Assembly (NCBI GenBank): GCA_005768725.1
Contig: VAFM01000002.1
Coordinates: 248,001-312,000, forward strand
Source of the DNA: Blastochloris viridis
GTDB lineage: Bacteria > Pseudomonadota > Alphaproteobacteria > UBA2136 > UBA6156
Direction: 5' to 3'
DNA length: 64,000 nucleotides
Shown here: positions 24,997 to 33,407 of the stretch, one piece after another
How positions within the stretch are numbered: position 1 is the first letter of the stretch
Layout: every line of letters starts with the position of its first letter
The notes under the pieces: generated by a model
Databases searched by the model: none
Told to the model about the DNA's origin: nothing
The model's input: only the letters and a program-made list of their open reading frames with translations
Position numbers and translations under genes: made by a program

Positions 24997-25071
24997 TGGT
25001 GCCGGCTACAAGATTCGAACTCGTGACCTTCGGTTTACAAAACCGCTGCACTACCACTGTGCTAAGCCGGC
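24997..25071 (-). tRNA. tRNA-Thr (TGT)
   Basis: Acceptor GCCGGCT/AGCCGGC, D arm GCAC...GTGC, anticodon loop TTTGTAA giving TGT, T arm ACGAGTTCGAATCTTGT, discriminator A and encoded CCA. Confidence 0.95.
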
Positions 25072-25087
25072 AACCGGCAGCTTTGTG

Positions 25088-25116
25088 CCATAACTTAAGC
25101 GGCGGCGCAAATGCAA
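25088..25116 (-). promoter_or_regulatory. Possible promoter of tRNA-Thr
   Basis: On the minus strand TTGCAT (25116-25111) and TTATGG (25093-25088) are 17 bases apart. The -10 is weak, and the distance to the mature tRNA is 16 bases. Confidence 0.35.
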
Positions 25117-25217
25117 ACTACATGCGGAACCATTTCCGCCCCTCACCCTTTTTTACTGGAAGACCGCCTGCACCCGCGGTACAGTTATCCATCTATTCAA
25201 CAAGAAAGAGTCACCCC

Positions 25218-25652
25218 ATGTCTATTCTCACCGAATTCAAACAATTCGCCATGCGCGGCAATGTGATCGACCTTGCCGTCGGTGTGGTCATCGGGAGCGC
25301 CTTCGGCAAGATCGTCAGCTCGATGGTCGACAACATCATCATGCCACCGCTGGGTGTGCTGATTAATAATGTCGACTTCAAAGACCTCGGCATTGTCATC
25401 TCCGCTGCCGATCCGGCCACGAATAAACCGGCCGTCGTCTTCGGCTATGGTGCCTTCCTGCAAACCTGCCTCGACTTCATGATCATCGCTTTCGCGATCT
25501 TCATGCTGGTGCGCCTTATCAACAAACTGTCGCCCAAGCCGGCTCCGGCTCCCAAGGGCCCGTCACAGGAAGAGCTGCTGACACAGATCCGCGATCTGCT
25601 GAAAGCCGAAAGCAAAGCCGCACCGGCCAAAGCCGTTGCCAAAAAGAAGTAG
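25218..25652 (+). CDS. mscL: Large-conductance mechanosensitive channel
   Basis: Opens under membrane tension to release solutes on osmotic downshock. The 144 residues start [20 protein letters not shown], the family N-terminal helix, followed by TM1 (about 18-45, [17 protein letters not shown]), a periplasmic loop with a short insertion ([11 protein letters not shown]), TM2 (about 76-100, [18 protein letters not shown]) and a C-terminal helix ([13 protein letters not shown]) with a Lys/Ala tail. ATG 25218 has AAAGAG upstream, and a terminator follows. Confidence 0.96.
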   Translation: MSILTEFKQFAMRGNVIDLAVGVVIGSAFGKIVSSMVDNIIMPPLGVLINNVDFKDLGIVISAADPATNKPAVVFGYGAFLQTCLDFMIIAFAIFMLVRLINKLSPKPAPAPKGPSQEELLTQIRDLLKAESKAAPAKAVAKKK

Positions 25653-25665
25653 GCTTCACCATCTC

Positions 25666-25688
25666 AAGCGGCTCCGGCCGCTTTTTTT
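25666..25688 (+). terminator. Terminator of mscL
   Basis: AAGCGGC, loop TCCG, GCCGCTT and a T-run. Confidence 0.88.
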
Positions 25689-25776
25689 TATTTTCTTACA
25701 TCCGGAACCAACCCAGTCCGCCAGCGTTAACCGGTCCGAAGCTCCCATACAAGTAACAAGACAAGGGATCCCGCTC

Positions 25777-26067
25777 ATGGCCAAACTCACTCTCAGTGGC
25801 CTGCTTGTAGCCAGTAGTCTGGCGAGCCTCATTATAGCCGCATCTGCTCAGGCACAAGTGCTGGAAAGCGTCCGCGTACGCCTTCCTACCGGTCAGGTGA
25901 TTACTGTCGACGACGGTAACAACTGGTACCGCGACACACGTGTCGTTAAGTACAAACGTTACTATTACGAACCGCGCGAACGCGTGTATGTGGTCTACAA
26001 CGATGACGACCATCATCCCAAAGGGCATTTCTGCCCGCCCGGCCAAGCCAAAAAAGGCCGCTGCTAA
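25777..26067 (+). CDS. Small secreted protein of unknown function
   Basis: A 96-residue protein with a signal peptide (hydrophobic residues 5-23, cleavage near AQAQ-VL). The mature part has an RVRLPTGQVITVDDGNNWYR segment, a basic/tyrosine-rich stretch (VVKYKRYYYEPRERVYVVY) and ends DDDHHPKGHFCPPGQAKKGRC. The C-terminal CPPGQAKKGRC motif is shared by many small proteobacterial periplasmic proteins of unknown role. ACAAGGGA precedes ATG 25777, and a strong terminator follows. Confidence 0.75.
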   Translation: MAKLTLSGLLVASSLASLIIAASAQAQVLESVRVRLPTGQVITVDDGNNWYRDTRVVKYKRYYYEPRERVYVVYNDDDHHPKGHFCPPGQAKKGRC

Positions 26068-26078
26068 CTGCACATATC

Positions 26079-26105
26079 AAAGCCCCCATTTTCGGGGGCT
26101 TTTTT
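26079..26105 (+). terminator. Intrinsic terminator, convergent
   Basis: AAAGCCCCC, loop ATTTTC, GGGGGCTTTTT; flanks allow use from both strands. Confidence 0.88.
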
Positions 26106-26128
26106 AGACATGTGAGAGATCTATGAAG

Positions 26129-27295
26129 CTACCCAACCAGTCGCAGACCACGGCTCACCTCGGCCGCCGCCTGCGGGGCCCACGCGGTTGCCAGCGGATA
26201 CACCACGCCACCCACGGCACCTATCTGAATATCGCGCACGCGCGGCACGGCAATAACAGCCTGCCATAAACCATCGCCTTCCATCACGTCCTGCAAAATC
26301 TCGGGCTTCATCGCCAACACCTTGTCGCGTTCAGCAAACGGAATCCGCACATACGCCATTTCCAGTTGCCCCAGCGGCTGCGGCTTGGTCAGCGGTATCT
26401 GGCGCTCCAGCGGTAACGCGGGCTTCGGGCTGCGCATCAGCGTGCGCACGTCCGCGACCACACCTGCCACAACGCGGCGTACCTCATCACTGTCCGCACG
26501 CAAAGTCACGTCACCATAGGTCGTTTCCGCCACCATAACATCCGCGCCATCTGCCTGCAGCAGGGCACTGTCCTGCGCCACGGCCATCGGCCCGGCATAA
26601 ATCTCGTTCTCGGCAATCTCTGCCCCAAACACAGGTACCAGACCAAACGCGCGTAAACGCTTTACATCAGCACTCTCCACCTGCTCCACGCTGGCACGCT
26701 GCAGGGCGGTGGTGTCAATTTCGGTATCAAACACCAGGCTGCGCAAAGCCAGCGCACGGGCCAGGGTTTGTTTGCCGCCCCAGTCGCTCAGGTCGGCATT
26801 CTGCATACGCAGGTGCGCACTCACATGGGCCAGTGTTTCCCCACGGAACACCATACGGTTCAGCGCCGTACTGGCCGCACTGGCAAAACTCACCACAATG
26901 CGTTCGGGGCGGGCACTGCCCATCAGCTCGGCCACCGGCACGCCAAACCCGGCCGCCTGAAATCCGAGATACGCCTGCTGTCCCTGCGCGGCATTCCGCA
27001 GCACACGGCCATGCACCATCATCAGCATCGGGTTGGCGGTGATGAATGCGATACCATTGCTCATCGCCGCCATCGCCAACGCAAAGGCCGGAGCCACACC
27101 GCCCAGCATCTCCACGATGGTATCAACGCCCATCAGTTTGGGGGCATCGGTCAGCGCATCAAAACCGGGTATCTGGCGTACGGTGCCAACGCCCGGCACG
27201 CGGGCCAGCGCATCCACCACGGCACTAGCCTGGGCGTTGCGGCCCACCACCAGAATGCTGCGGTTTTTGTGCGGAAAGTTGGGACTATAGGTCAT
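26129..27295 (-). CDS. Homoserine-dehydrogenase-like protein with altered active site
   Basis: A 388-residue protein with the layout of homoserine dehydrogenase without the ACT domain. It has an N-terminal Rossmann segment (SILVVGRNAQASAVVDALARV), the linker TIVEMLGGVAPAFALAMAAM, then GIAFITANPMLMMVHG, FQAAGFGVPVAELMG and a catalytic-domain remnant with ADLSDWGGKQTLARALAL. In true enzymes the ITANK lysine is catalytic; here it is proline. NGT of the substrate loop is also not seen, and the nucleotide glycine pattern is loose. It is therefore probably a non-catalytic or re-purposed paralogue; a normal hom gene would be expected elsewhere. Confidence 0.65.
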   Translation of the reverse strand: MTYSPNFPHKNRSILVVGRNAQASAVVDALARVPGVGTVRQIPGFDALTDAPKLMGVDTIVEMLGGVAPAFALAMAAMSNGIAFITANPMLMMVHGRVLRNAAQGQQAYLGFQAAGFGVPVAELMGSARPERIVVSFASAASTALNRMVFRGETLAHVSAHLRMQNADLSDWGGKQTLARALALRSLVFDTEIDTTALQRASVEQVESADVKRLRAFGLVPVFGAEIAENEIYAGPMAVAQDSALLQADGADVMVAETTYGDVTLRADSDEVRRVVAGVVADVRTLMRSPKPALPLERQIPLTKPQPLGQLEMAYVRIPFAERDKVLAMKPEILQDVMEGDGLWQAVIAVPRVRDIQIGAVGGVVYPLATAWAPQAAAEVSRGLRLVG

Positions 27296-27366
27296 ACGTG
27301 TTCTTGCCAGTCGCGTTGCTGTGATTTATGTTCACCCCATCAAAAACAACAAACAGGGTTCTGTCC

Positions 27367-29151
27367 ATGGCAAACACCTCCTCCACCCCCTCCTCGGGTG
27401 CAATTAACCCGACACACCTTGTCGAACAAGCCACACAAGCCTGGCAGAAGAGCCTTGAGCGCATGGCCACCAACAACCCGCAGACCGACCTCGAACAGAT
27501 GCAGGCCATGCAACCGGTGATGGAAGCCTTCGGCAAGGCCGCTACCGCCCTGTCCGCCAACCCGCACGCGCTGGTCCAAAGCACCCTGCAACTGCACCAG
27601 GCCCATCTCGCCCTGGGTGCCAACTTCCTCGAGCAAATGCTCGGACGTTCCACCACTCCGGTCGCTACCCCTGAAAAAGGCGATGGCCGCTTCAACCACG
27701 AAAGCTGGAACAACGCCTTCTTCGACCTGATGAAGCAATCCTATCTGCTTACCAGCAACTACCTCACGCAGGCCGTAAGTTCTGCCAAGGGCCTGGATGA
27801 AGCCGACCGCAACCGCGTCGACTTCTACACCCGCCAGTTCATCGACGCACTGGCCCCCAGCAACTTCCTGCTCACCAACCCGGAAGCACTGAGCACCGCG
27901 CTGTCCACCAACGGTGAAAGCCTCATGCAGGGCTTCCAGAATTTCCTGCAAGATGCCACCCGCGGCAGCATCACCACCACCGACCTCGACAAGTTCGTCG
28001 TCGGCGAGAACATTGCCATCACCCACGGTAACGTGGTCTTCCGCAATCACCTGATCGAGCTGATCCAGTACACCCCCACCACCAAGCAGGTGCACGCCAA
28101 GCCGCTGCTCATCTGCCCGCCGTGGATCAACCGCTTCTACATTCTCGATCTCCAGCCGCAGAACAGCTTCGTGAAGTACATGGTCGACCAGGGCTTCACG
28201 GTGTTCATGATCAGCTGGAAGAACCCGACCGCCGAATACCGAGACGTCGGCTTCGAGAACTACATCACCGACGGTCTGTACGAAGCGATCGACGCTGTAC
28301 GCAGCATCACCGGCGAAGACTCCGTCAATGCCATCGGTTACTGCATCGGCGGCACCATGCTCAGCGCAGCGCTTTCGGTCATGGAGCAGAACAACGATAA
28401 GCGCATCAATTCCGCCACGTTCTTCACCACCCTCACCGATTTCTCCAAGGCGGGCGAACTCAGCCTCTTCACCGACGAAGCCCAATTGGATGCACTCGAT
28501 AAACGCATGCAGCGCGACGGTGTTCTCGACGGCAAAAGCATGGCCGCCACCTTCAGCATGATGCGCGCCAACGATATGATCTGGTCGTTCGTGGTCAATA
28601 ACTACCTGCTCGGCAAACAGCCCTTCCCGTTCGATATTCTCTACTGGAACAGCGACTCCACCCGCATGCCGTGCGCCATGCACAGCTGGTACCTGCGCAA
28701 ACTGTACCTGAAGAACGAGATGGCCCAACCGGGCAAACTCGAAGTACTGGGTAAGAAGATCGACCTGCGCAAGATCGCCCTGCCGATGTACATGGTCGGC
28801 GCGATAAACGACCACATCACACCCTGGACAAGCTGCTACGCCCCCTTCTCCGGCATGGCCTCCAAGTCCAAGCGCTTCGTACTCAGCAAGGCAGGTCACG
28901 TCGCCGGTATCGTCAATCCGCCCACACCGGCCGGCAAACCGATCAAACGCAGCTACTGGGTGGCCGAGGCTACCAACGTACCAGCCGAAACCTGGCTGCG
29001 CAGCGCAACCGAAAACCAGGACAGCTGGTGGCCCGACTACACCCAATGGCTGGGCAATCAGTCCGGCAGCAAGGTTGCGGCCCCCACCAAGTCTGGCAAC
29101 ACCAAGTACAAGCCGCTGGGCAGCGCCCCGGGCACCTACGTGCTGGAATAG
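27367..29151 (+). CDS. phaC: Class I poly(3-hydroxyalkanoate) synthase
   Basis: Polymerises hydroxyacyl-CoA into PHA granules for carbon storage. The 594 residues match class I length. The lipase-like box is GYCIGGTMLS with the catalytic cysteine near residue 325; the aspartate is in GAINDHITPW and the histidine in SKAGHVAGIVNPP. N-terminal helical part (about 10-170) and the segment CPPWINRFYILDLQPQNS are typical. I chose ATG 27367 (MANTSSTPSS); an in-frame ATG at 27328 would add 13 residues. phaA, phaB and phasin genes are not adjacent. Confidence 0.95.
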   Translation: MANTSSTPSSGAINPTHLVEQATQAWQKSLERMATNNPQTDLEQMQAMQPVMEAFGKAATALSANPHALVQSTLQLHQAHLALGANFLEQMLGRSTTPVATPEKGDGRFNHESWNNAFFDLMKQSYLLTSNYLTQAVSSAKGLDEADRNRVDFYTRQFIDALAPSNFLLTNPEALSTALSTNGESLMQGFQNFLQDATRGSITTTDLDKFVVGENIAITHGNVVFRNHLIELIQYTPTTKQVHAKPLLICPPWINRFYILDLQPQNSFVKYMVDQGFTVFMISWKNPTAEYRDVGFENYITDGLYEAIDAVRSITGEDSVNAIGYCIGGTMLSAALSVMEQNNDKRINSATFFTTLTDFSKAGELSLFTDEAQLDALDKRMQRDGVLDGKSMAATFSMMRANDMIWSFVVNNYLLGKQPFPFDILYWNSDSTRMPCAMHSWYLRKLYLKNEMAQPGKLEVLGKKIDLRKIALPMYMVGAINDHITPWTSCYAPFSGMASKSKRFVLSKAGHVAGIVNPPTPAGKPIKRSYWVAEATNVPAETWLRSATENQDSWWPDYTQWLGNQSGSKVAAPTKSGNTKYKPLGSAPGTYVLE

Positions 29152-29164
29152 CCTACCCGCACTT

Positions 29165-29188
29165 AAACGGCCCCAAGGGGCCGTTTTT
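29165..29188 (+). terminator. Terminator of phaC
   Basis: AAACGGCCCC/GGGGCCGTTTTT with loop AA. Confidence 0.9.
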
Positions 29189-29340
29189 GAGTCCTTCATG
29201 CAGCCAGATTTGTGCGCACCCCTTATAAACAGAAAGACACACCGGTCTCGCATCAAACGTAGCCCTGCACTGCTAACAGCTCCAAAACCTGATATCCTGT
29301 GAAGCACACGCGATACCTCATACAAAGGAAAGGTACATTT

Positions 29341-29880
29341 ATGAAACCATCTCTTCTCCTGATAGCAATCCTTTGCTGCACATCAATCTCTCTCCATGCC
29401 CAAGAGCGCACCGCCGGCGGCAACCTGCAGAACGAAGCATCATGGAATGCTCTGAAAGGGATTGCCGACAGTGCCAATAACAATGCGAAATCCGCCCACA
29501 TCCGCCTGAACCAGGTGGAAGCCTGTGGCAAACTGGGTATGTTCTACGCACCCGGTGCAGCGGGCAGCGATGGTCAGGGCTGTAAGGCTCCCGCCATGGG
29601 CAACCAGGGTTCCCGCTGGAGCCGCGATTCGGGCTACGCATGGGCGGGCCCGCTGCTTTTCCAGTGGGGCCGCACCTGCTTGGGTTACAGTACGGAAGTA
29701 CATGTCCCCCTTCCCGTCACCTACCCGAACGCGATCATGAACGTCGTGGGCCAATTGGATGAACAACACTTTGGCGCTACCCGCGCCAACCAGTATGTCC
29801 GTATTGTGAACAACGGCACTATTCTGGCCGGTAAAACCAATATCAATGGCTGTATGAACTGGCTTACAACCGGTTATTAA
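29341..29880 (+). CDS. AQERTA-family secreted protein, copy 1
   Basis: A 179-residue exported protein with signal peptide (MKPSLLLIAILCCTSISLHA). The mature N-terminal module reads QERTAGGNLQNEASWNALKG, then a helical stretch (ADSANNNAKSAHIRLNQVEAC), GMFYAPG and DGQGC. The same module occurs at 55885-56409 and 61614-62141 with unrelated C-termini. The C-terminal part here ends NGTILAGKTNINGCMNWLTT, with four more cysteines or loops that could be disulfide-bonded. The constant/variable layout and the NGC motif recall PilV-type pilus tip proteins, but homology is not shown. AAAGGAAAGG precedes ATG. Confidence 0.75.
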   Translation: MKPSLLLIAILCCTSISLHAQERTAGGNLQNEASWNALKGIADSANNNAKSAHIRLNQVEACGKLGMFYAPGAAGSDGQGCKAPAMGNQGSRWSRDSGYAWAGPLLFQWGRTCLGYSTEVHVPLPVTYPNAIMNVVGQLDEQHFGATRANQYVRIVNNGTILAGKTNINGCMNWLTTGY

Positions 29881-29897
29881 AAATACCGCGTAAAAAA

Positions 29898-29925
29898 GAG
29901 ACCCGGCCTTGCCCGGGTCGCTTTC
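29898..29925 (+). terminator. Probable terminator
   Basis: GACCCGG/CCGGGTC stem with loop CCTTG-like bases, then CGCTTTC; the T-run is weak. Confidence 0.6.
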
Positions 29926-29997
29926 ATTCTAGGAACCTTCACCGCTCACGTCAGTATACTTTACACACATCCTCATAAGGATTAGGAAGTAAATGTC

Positions 29998-30540
29998 ATG
30001 AACACCATAACCGGCCTTTACACTACAGCAACGGGGCTCGCGCAGCTCCGCGAGGGCTTTGCCAAGGCCGATACCGACGGCAGCAAAGCGCTCTCGTTCG
30101 CCGAGTTCGAAGCCGCCGCAAAACTCAACCCCAACATCACCGCATCCTCTACGGTCGAAGCCACGTTCGCCAAGCTGGACGCCGATGGCAACAAGCAGAT
30201 CACCGCCAACGAGATTACCCAGGGCCTCAACCTGACAACGCAGGTCTACAGCGCCCTGCTGCAAGGGCAAGAGCTCCGCTCCGGCAACGCCTTCCTCACC
30301 CTGTTAGGCAGCGCCTCCAATGCGAGTTCGATGTTCGGCACCGACAGTTCTAGCAATTACTTCAATCTCACCTCCAGCCTGATGGGCGGCGGCAGTGCCT
30401 CCACCTATCTCACAACCCTGGCCAGCGGCGGTAATTCCAATACCACCCTGCTCGCCGCGATGTTCGATGGCTCGGGCGGCACCGCATCGCGTCTGGAATC
30501 CCTTCTCAGCCAATACGTGACGACCGATACCGAAGCCTGA
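29998..30540 (+). CDS. EF-hand calcium-binding protein
   Basis: A 180-residue protein with two EF-hand loops, DTDGSKALSFAEF (about residues 25-37) and DADGNKQITANEI (about 61-73), each with acidic residues at positions 1, 3 and 12. The second half is Ser/Gly/Asn/Leu-rich with no domain recognised (MGGGSASTYLTTLASGGNSN). There is no signal peptide, yet the composition resembles exported proteins; an unconventional export route is possible. GGAAG lies upstream of ATG 29998. Next to a Thr-rich secreted protein, but a gap of 123 bases separates them. Confidence 0.8.
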   Translation: MNTITGLYTTATGLAQLREGFAKADTDGSKALSFAEFEAAAKLNPNITASSTVEATFAKLDADGNKQITANEITQGLNLTTQVYSALLQGQELRSGNAFLTLLGSASNASSMFGTDSSSNYFNLTSSLMGGGSASTYLTTLASGGNSNTTLLAAMFDGSGGTASRLESLLSQYVTTDTEA

Positions 30541-30663
30541 TAACGGCGCAGAAGTCACAGACATCCCCCTCAATGCCAACCCGTTCCGGGTGTTCGGGTC
30601 TTTCGACTTGAAATATCAGCATTTCAAACCAATACTTACTACATTACCCGATAAGGAGTCCCT

Positions 30664-31638
30664 ATGAAGCGCCTACGCCCCCTTTCCCGCAGTCTGGCCC
30701 TGTTGGCCGTAACCAATATGTCGCTGGCTCCGGCCTTAGCCCCTCTGGCCTTTGCCGATATGCAGACGGCTACCGCGGCAGACGCAACGCTGACCGACAC
30801 CACCACGACCACAACAGAAACGGTCACAACCACCGACGGCACCACAACCACCGAAACAACCACCACAACGACGGTCTCCACAGATAATATTGCGGACATC
30901 ATCAAGTCCCTGACATCCAGCAATATCGCCGAGATCCAGGCCCGTTACACCGAGCTTCTCGATACCATCCGCGTGCAGAAGATCGAACTGGCACAACAGA
31001 CCGATCCCACGACTATCTCAAGCATGAAGGCCGAAATCGCCGAGATGGAAAACCTCGCCAAAGCCTTCAAGGCGATCATCGAGGGGTATGAAGACAGCGG
31101 CGCCAAAACCGTCGTGAAGACCGAAAGCTACATCGACGACGAAACCGGCGACAAGGTCACCCGCACCACCTATTCCGACGGCAGCTACACCGAAACGGTG
31201 GAGGTGAACACCGATACCGACTATGACAGCGACAGCGCCGGCTTTGGCGACTACAGCAGCGGCGATAGCGGCAGTGGCGGCGGCAGCGACTTCCTCCAGA
31301 AAATGCTGGAAAACCCGATGGTTCAGGGCATGATCGCAGGCCTGCTGCAAAAACTGATGAACGGCGGTCTGGGCAGCCTCTCCAGCCTGCTCGGCGGTTT
31401 GGGCTCGCAAGCCAATGCACCGCAAAATGGCGATACCCTGCTCGGCAAGGCCTGCGGTACCAGCGGCACACCCAAGTGCGAAGCGTCCGAATACAATACG
31501 CCCTCGCCCCAATCCAAATCCACAACCGAAAAGAAACAAGTAACTCCCAATACATCCGGTTCACCGGATGACCGGAATTCGGGTTCAACTCTTACCAACC
31601 CTACCGGCACGAATGGTCGCGTTCCAGGGCGTCTCTAG
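30664..31638 (+). CDS. Secreted Thr-rich low-complexity protein
   Basis: A 324-residue exported protein. A signal peptide (residues 1-31, ending LAPLAFA-DM) is followed by a threonine-rich run with TTTTTTETVTTTDG and TTTETTTTTTVS (about 45-72), a coiled-coil-like helix (SNIAEIQARYTELLDTIRVQ, to about 145), a second acidic Asp/Ser/Gly linker, a Leu/Gly-rich segment (GLLQKLMNGGLGSLSSLLGG) and a Ser/Thr/Asn tail. Two cysteines near residue 265-272. GATAAGGAG precedes ATG 30664. Such composition suggests a cell-surface or stalk-like protein; no family is recognised. Confidence 0.75.
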   Translation: MKRLRPLSRSLALLAVTNMSLAPALAPLAFADMQTATAADATLTDTTTTTTETVTTTDGTTTTETTTTTTVSTDNIADIIKSLTSSNIAEIQARYTELLDTIRVQKIELAQQTDPTTISSMKAEIAEMENLAKAFKAIIEGYEDSGAKTVVKTESYIDDETGDKVTRTTYSDGSYTETVEVNTDTDYDSDSAGFGDYSSGDSGSGGGSDFLQKMLENPMVQGMIAGLLQKLMNGGLGSLSSLLGGLGSQANAPQNGDTLLGKACGTSGTPKCEASEYNTPSPQSKSTTEKKQVTPNTSGSPDDRNSGSTLTNPTGTNGRVPGRL

Positions 31639-31650
31639 TAAACTAGCCAC

Positions 31651-31679
31651 AAAAAAACCGCCTCACCGGCGGTTTTTTT
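31651..31679 (+). terminator. Strong bidirectional terminator
   Basis: A7-CCGCC/GGCGG-T7 with loop TCACC, between convergent genes. Confidence 0.92.
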
Positions 31680-31694
31680 GGGGGTTACAGAATT

Positions 31695-32309
31695 CTACTC
31701 GGCATCATCGTCTTCCGGCTTGGCTTCTTCACCGATGGTCACGGCTTTGGCACCACAGGCCGAGCACGCATCCAGCAGGTCCTGCCAGGCTTCCAGCGGA
31801 GCAGTCCCCATATCGGCCATAATCAGGGTCACGCCGTCCTTGGTCTCGGGGTCGCCTAGGTAGTGAACCACTTCCTGAACCTGACCTTCCAGCTCTTCCG
31901 GCTCGGCAAACCAGCGCCAGAACCACTGTTGCAGCGGTTCAAAGCTCACGTCGTTCTTCAGGCCTTCCATGCGTACCGGCATCATGTCCCAGCCAAACGG
32001 ATAAACCTTTACCTGCATTCCGCTGTCCCAGGTCACGTCAATGCCGCCATCGAACTTGAAAACGCCTTCCGCGGCCACCTGAACAGGCTCCACGTCTTCT
32101 TTGCCGTCTTCCACGCGCTTGGCCAGCAGGTCAACGCGGGCAGGCAGCTTTAAAACACCTTCCAGCGCCACTTCACCCTTGTCGTCACGGAAAGCGGGTT
32201 CAAACATCACCTCGGCACCTTCGGCCTCAAGGTCTTCGGCCGTGGCGGTCAGGTGGTCAATGTAATCCTGCCGGATCATCTCCAGCAAATCGCCCAACGT
32301 CATGGTCAT
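31695..32309 (-). CDS. Unknown acidic cytoplasmic protein
   Basis: A 204-residue, strongly acidic protein without signal peptide or membrane segments. It starts MTMTLGDLLEMIRQDYIDHL, has a central beta-rich part with Trp-rich segment PLQQWFWRWFAEPEELEG, and ends with a CSACG pair and an acidic tail (EEAKPEDDDAE). AAAGAG precedes ATG 32309; 42 more in-frame residues upstream look non-coding. It lies between lpxC and a convergent terminator, so it may be transcribed as the last gene after lpxC (162-base gap). No function assigned. Confidence 0.7.
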   Translation of the reverse strand: MTMTLGDLLEMIRQDYIDHLTATAEDLEAEGAEVMFEPAFRDDKGEVALEGVLKLPARVDLLAKRVEDGKEDVEPVQVAAEGVFKFDGGIDVTWDSGMQVKVYPFGWDMMPVRMEGLKNDVSFEPLQQWFWRWFAEPEELEGQVQEVVHYLGDPETKDGVTLIMADMGTAPLEAWQDLLDACSACGAKAVTIGEEAKPEDDDAE

Positions 32310-32471
32310 GACATACTCTTTCGTTCGTTTCGCTAACTGCTTACCATCAAAACGCACGGGAAGCCAGCGTTGCCTCCCATTCCAAAAAGTTCCTGCGTTT
32401 GATAAATTCCGGCACGTAGTGCCGTTGCCCACACATACACGAGAATTAACGAAGCGCCGCAGGAGAATGCT

Positions 32472-33329
32472 TTAGCCCGCGCCGTTCAACACCTTACGCA
32501 GCAAAAGATTATTCGCCACATGCCCCGGCGCCGTCATGTGGAAGATCCCGCTCACCGGACGCCCCGCCATGTACAGGTCGCCCACAACGTCCAACACCTT
32601 ATGACGGACAGGTTCATCAGCAAACCGCAAGCCACCGGGGTTTTTTACGCTGCCGTCATCCCCGAATACGACCGCGTTCTCAAGGCTGCCGCCCTTGGCA
32701 AGGCCTGCCGCCTGCGCCGCCGCAATATCGCGCTCCAGCACAAAGGTGCGTGCCGGCGCAATCTCGCGTCGATAGGTCTCCTCGTCCACAACACCCTTCC
32801 ATTCCTGACGCCCAATGGCCGGGTGCGGAAAGTCCACCACACACTCCACACGTAAGCCCTTGCGAGGCTCAGGGTTCGCCAGCAAGACGCGGCCTTCACT
32901 GTCTTCCACCTGCGGAGACGCGACATCCAGCCAGTTACGTTGAAGCTCAAGCTCCACACGCCCCACCGAGTCGATCAATTCCACCCACGGTAAGGCACTG
33001 CCGTCCAGAATCGGCACTTCCGGGCCGTTAATTTCAATAACAACGCTGTCCACACGCAGGCCATGCAGAGCACTTAACAAGTGCTCTACAGTGCTCACGT
33101 TCACGCCATGCTCATTTTCCAGCAATGTGCACAAAGGGCTACGCTTCACCATACTGGGGTGCAGATGAAACTCGCCATGACTCACATCGCCACGCCGCAG
33201 CATCACACCGGGCAAAGCCCCGATATGCGGACGCAAAACCACTTCGGCCCCGATCCCGCTGTGCAGACCAATCCCCCGGATGCTGACCTCTTTGGCCAGC
33301 GTCACACTTTTGTGCATGTTCAATTCCAT
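32472..33329 (-). CDS. lpxC: UDP-3-O-acyl-N-acetylglucosamine deacetylase
   Basis: Committed step of lipid A synthesis: zinc-dependent removal of the acetyl group in the cytoplasm. The 285 residues show two-domain LpxC features: VEHLLSALHG with the first zinc histidine (about residue 82), PEVPILDGSALPWVELI, LKGG-like AKGGSLENAVVF, EPVRHKVLDVVGDLYM with the second histidine and zinc aspartate, and GHVANNLLLRKVL with the general-acid histidine. Slightly shorter than the 300-305 of E. coli, ending soon after the last motif. It follows ftsZ, as in gamma- and some alphaproteobacteria. Confidence 0.95.
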   Translation of the reverse strand: MELNMHKSVTLAKEVSIRGIGLHSGIGAEVVLRPHIGALPGVMLRRGDVSHGEFHLHPSMVKRSPLCTLLENEHGVNVSTVEHLLSALHGLRVDSVVIEINGPEVPILDGSALPWVELIDSVGRVELELQRNWLDVASPQVEDSEGRVLLANPEPRKGLRVECVVDFPHPAIGRQEWKGVVDEETYRREIAPARTFVLERDIAAAQAAGLAKGGSLENAVVFGDDGSVKNPGGLRFADEPVRHKVLDVVGDLYMAGRPVSGIFHMTAPGHVANNLLLRKVLNGAG

Positions 33330-33384
33330 TGTTCTTTCCTACCACCAAACCAGCTGGAGCGGAATACGCATCATCATGCGTAAA

Positions 33385-33406
33385 CGAAAGGCCCCTCAGG
33401 GCCTAC
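33385..33406 (-). terminator. Probable terminator downstream of ftsZ
   Basis: On the minus strand AGGCCC, loop TGAG, GGGCCT, then TTCGTTT. It lies 2 bases after the TAA of the open extension frame described for ftsZ, but 115 bases after the annotated ftsZ stop. Confidence 0.6.
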
Positions 33407-33407
33407 G

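Noticed and set aside
27340..29325. Long open frame (661 codons) antisense to phaC
   Set aside because: It is an antisense shadow of phaC with repetitive Gly/Ala/Val/His content and no ribosome site.
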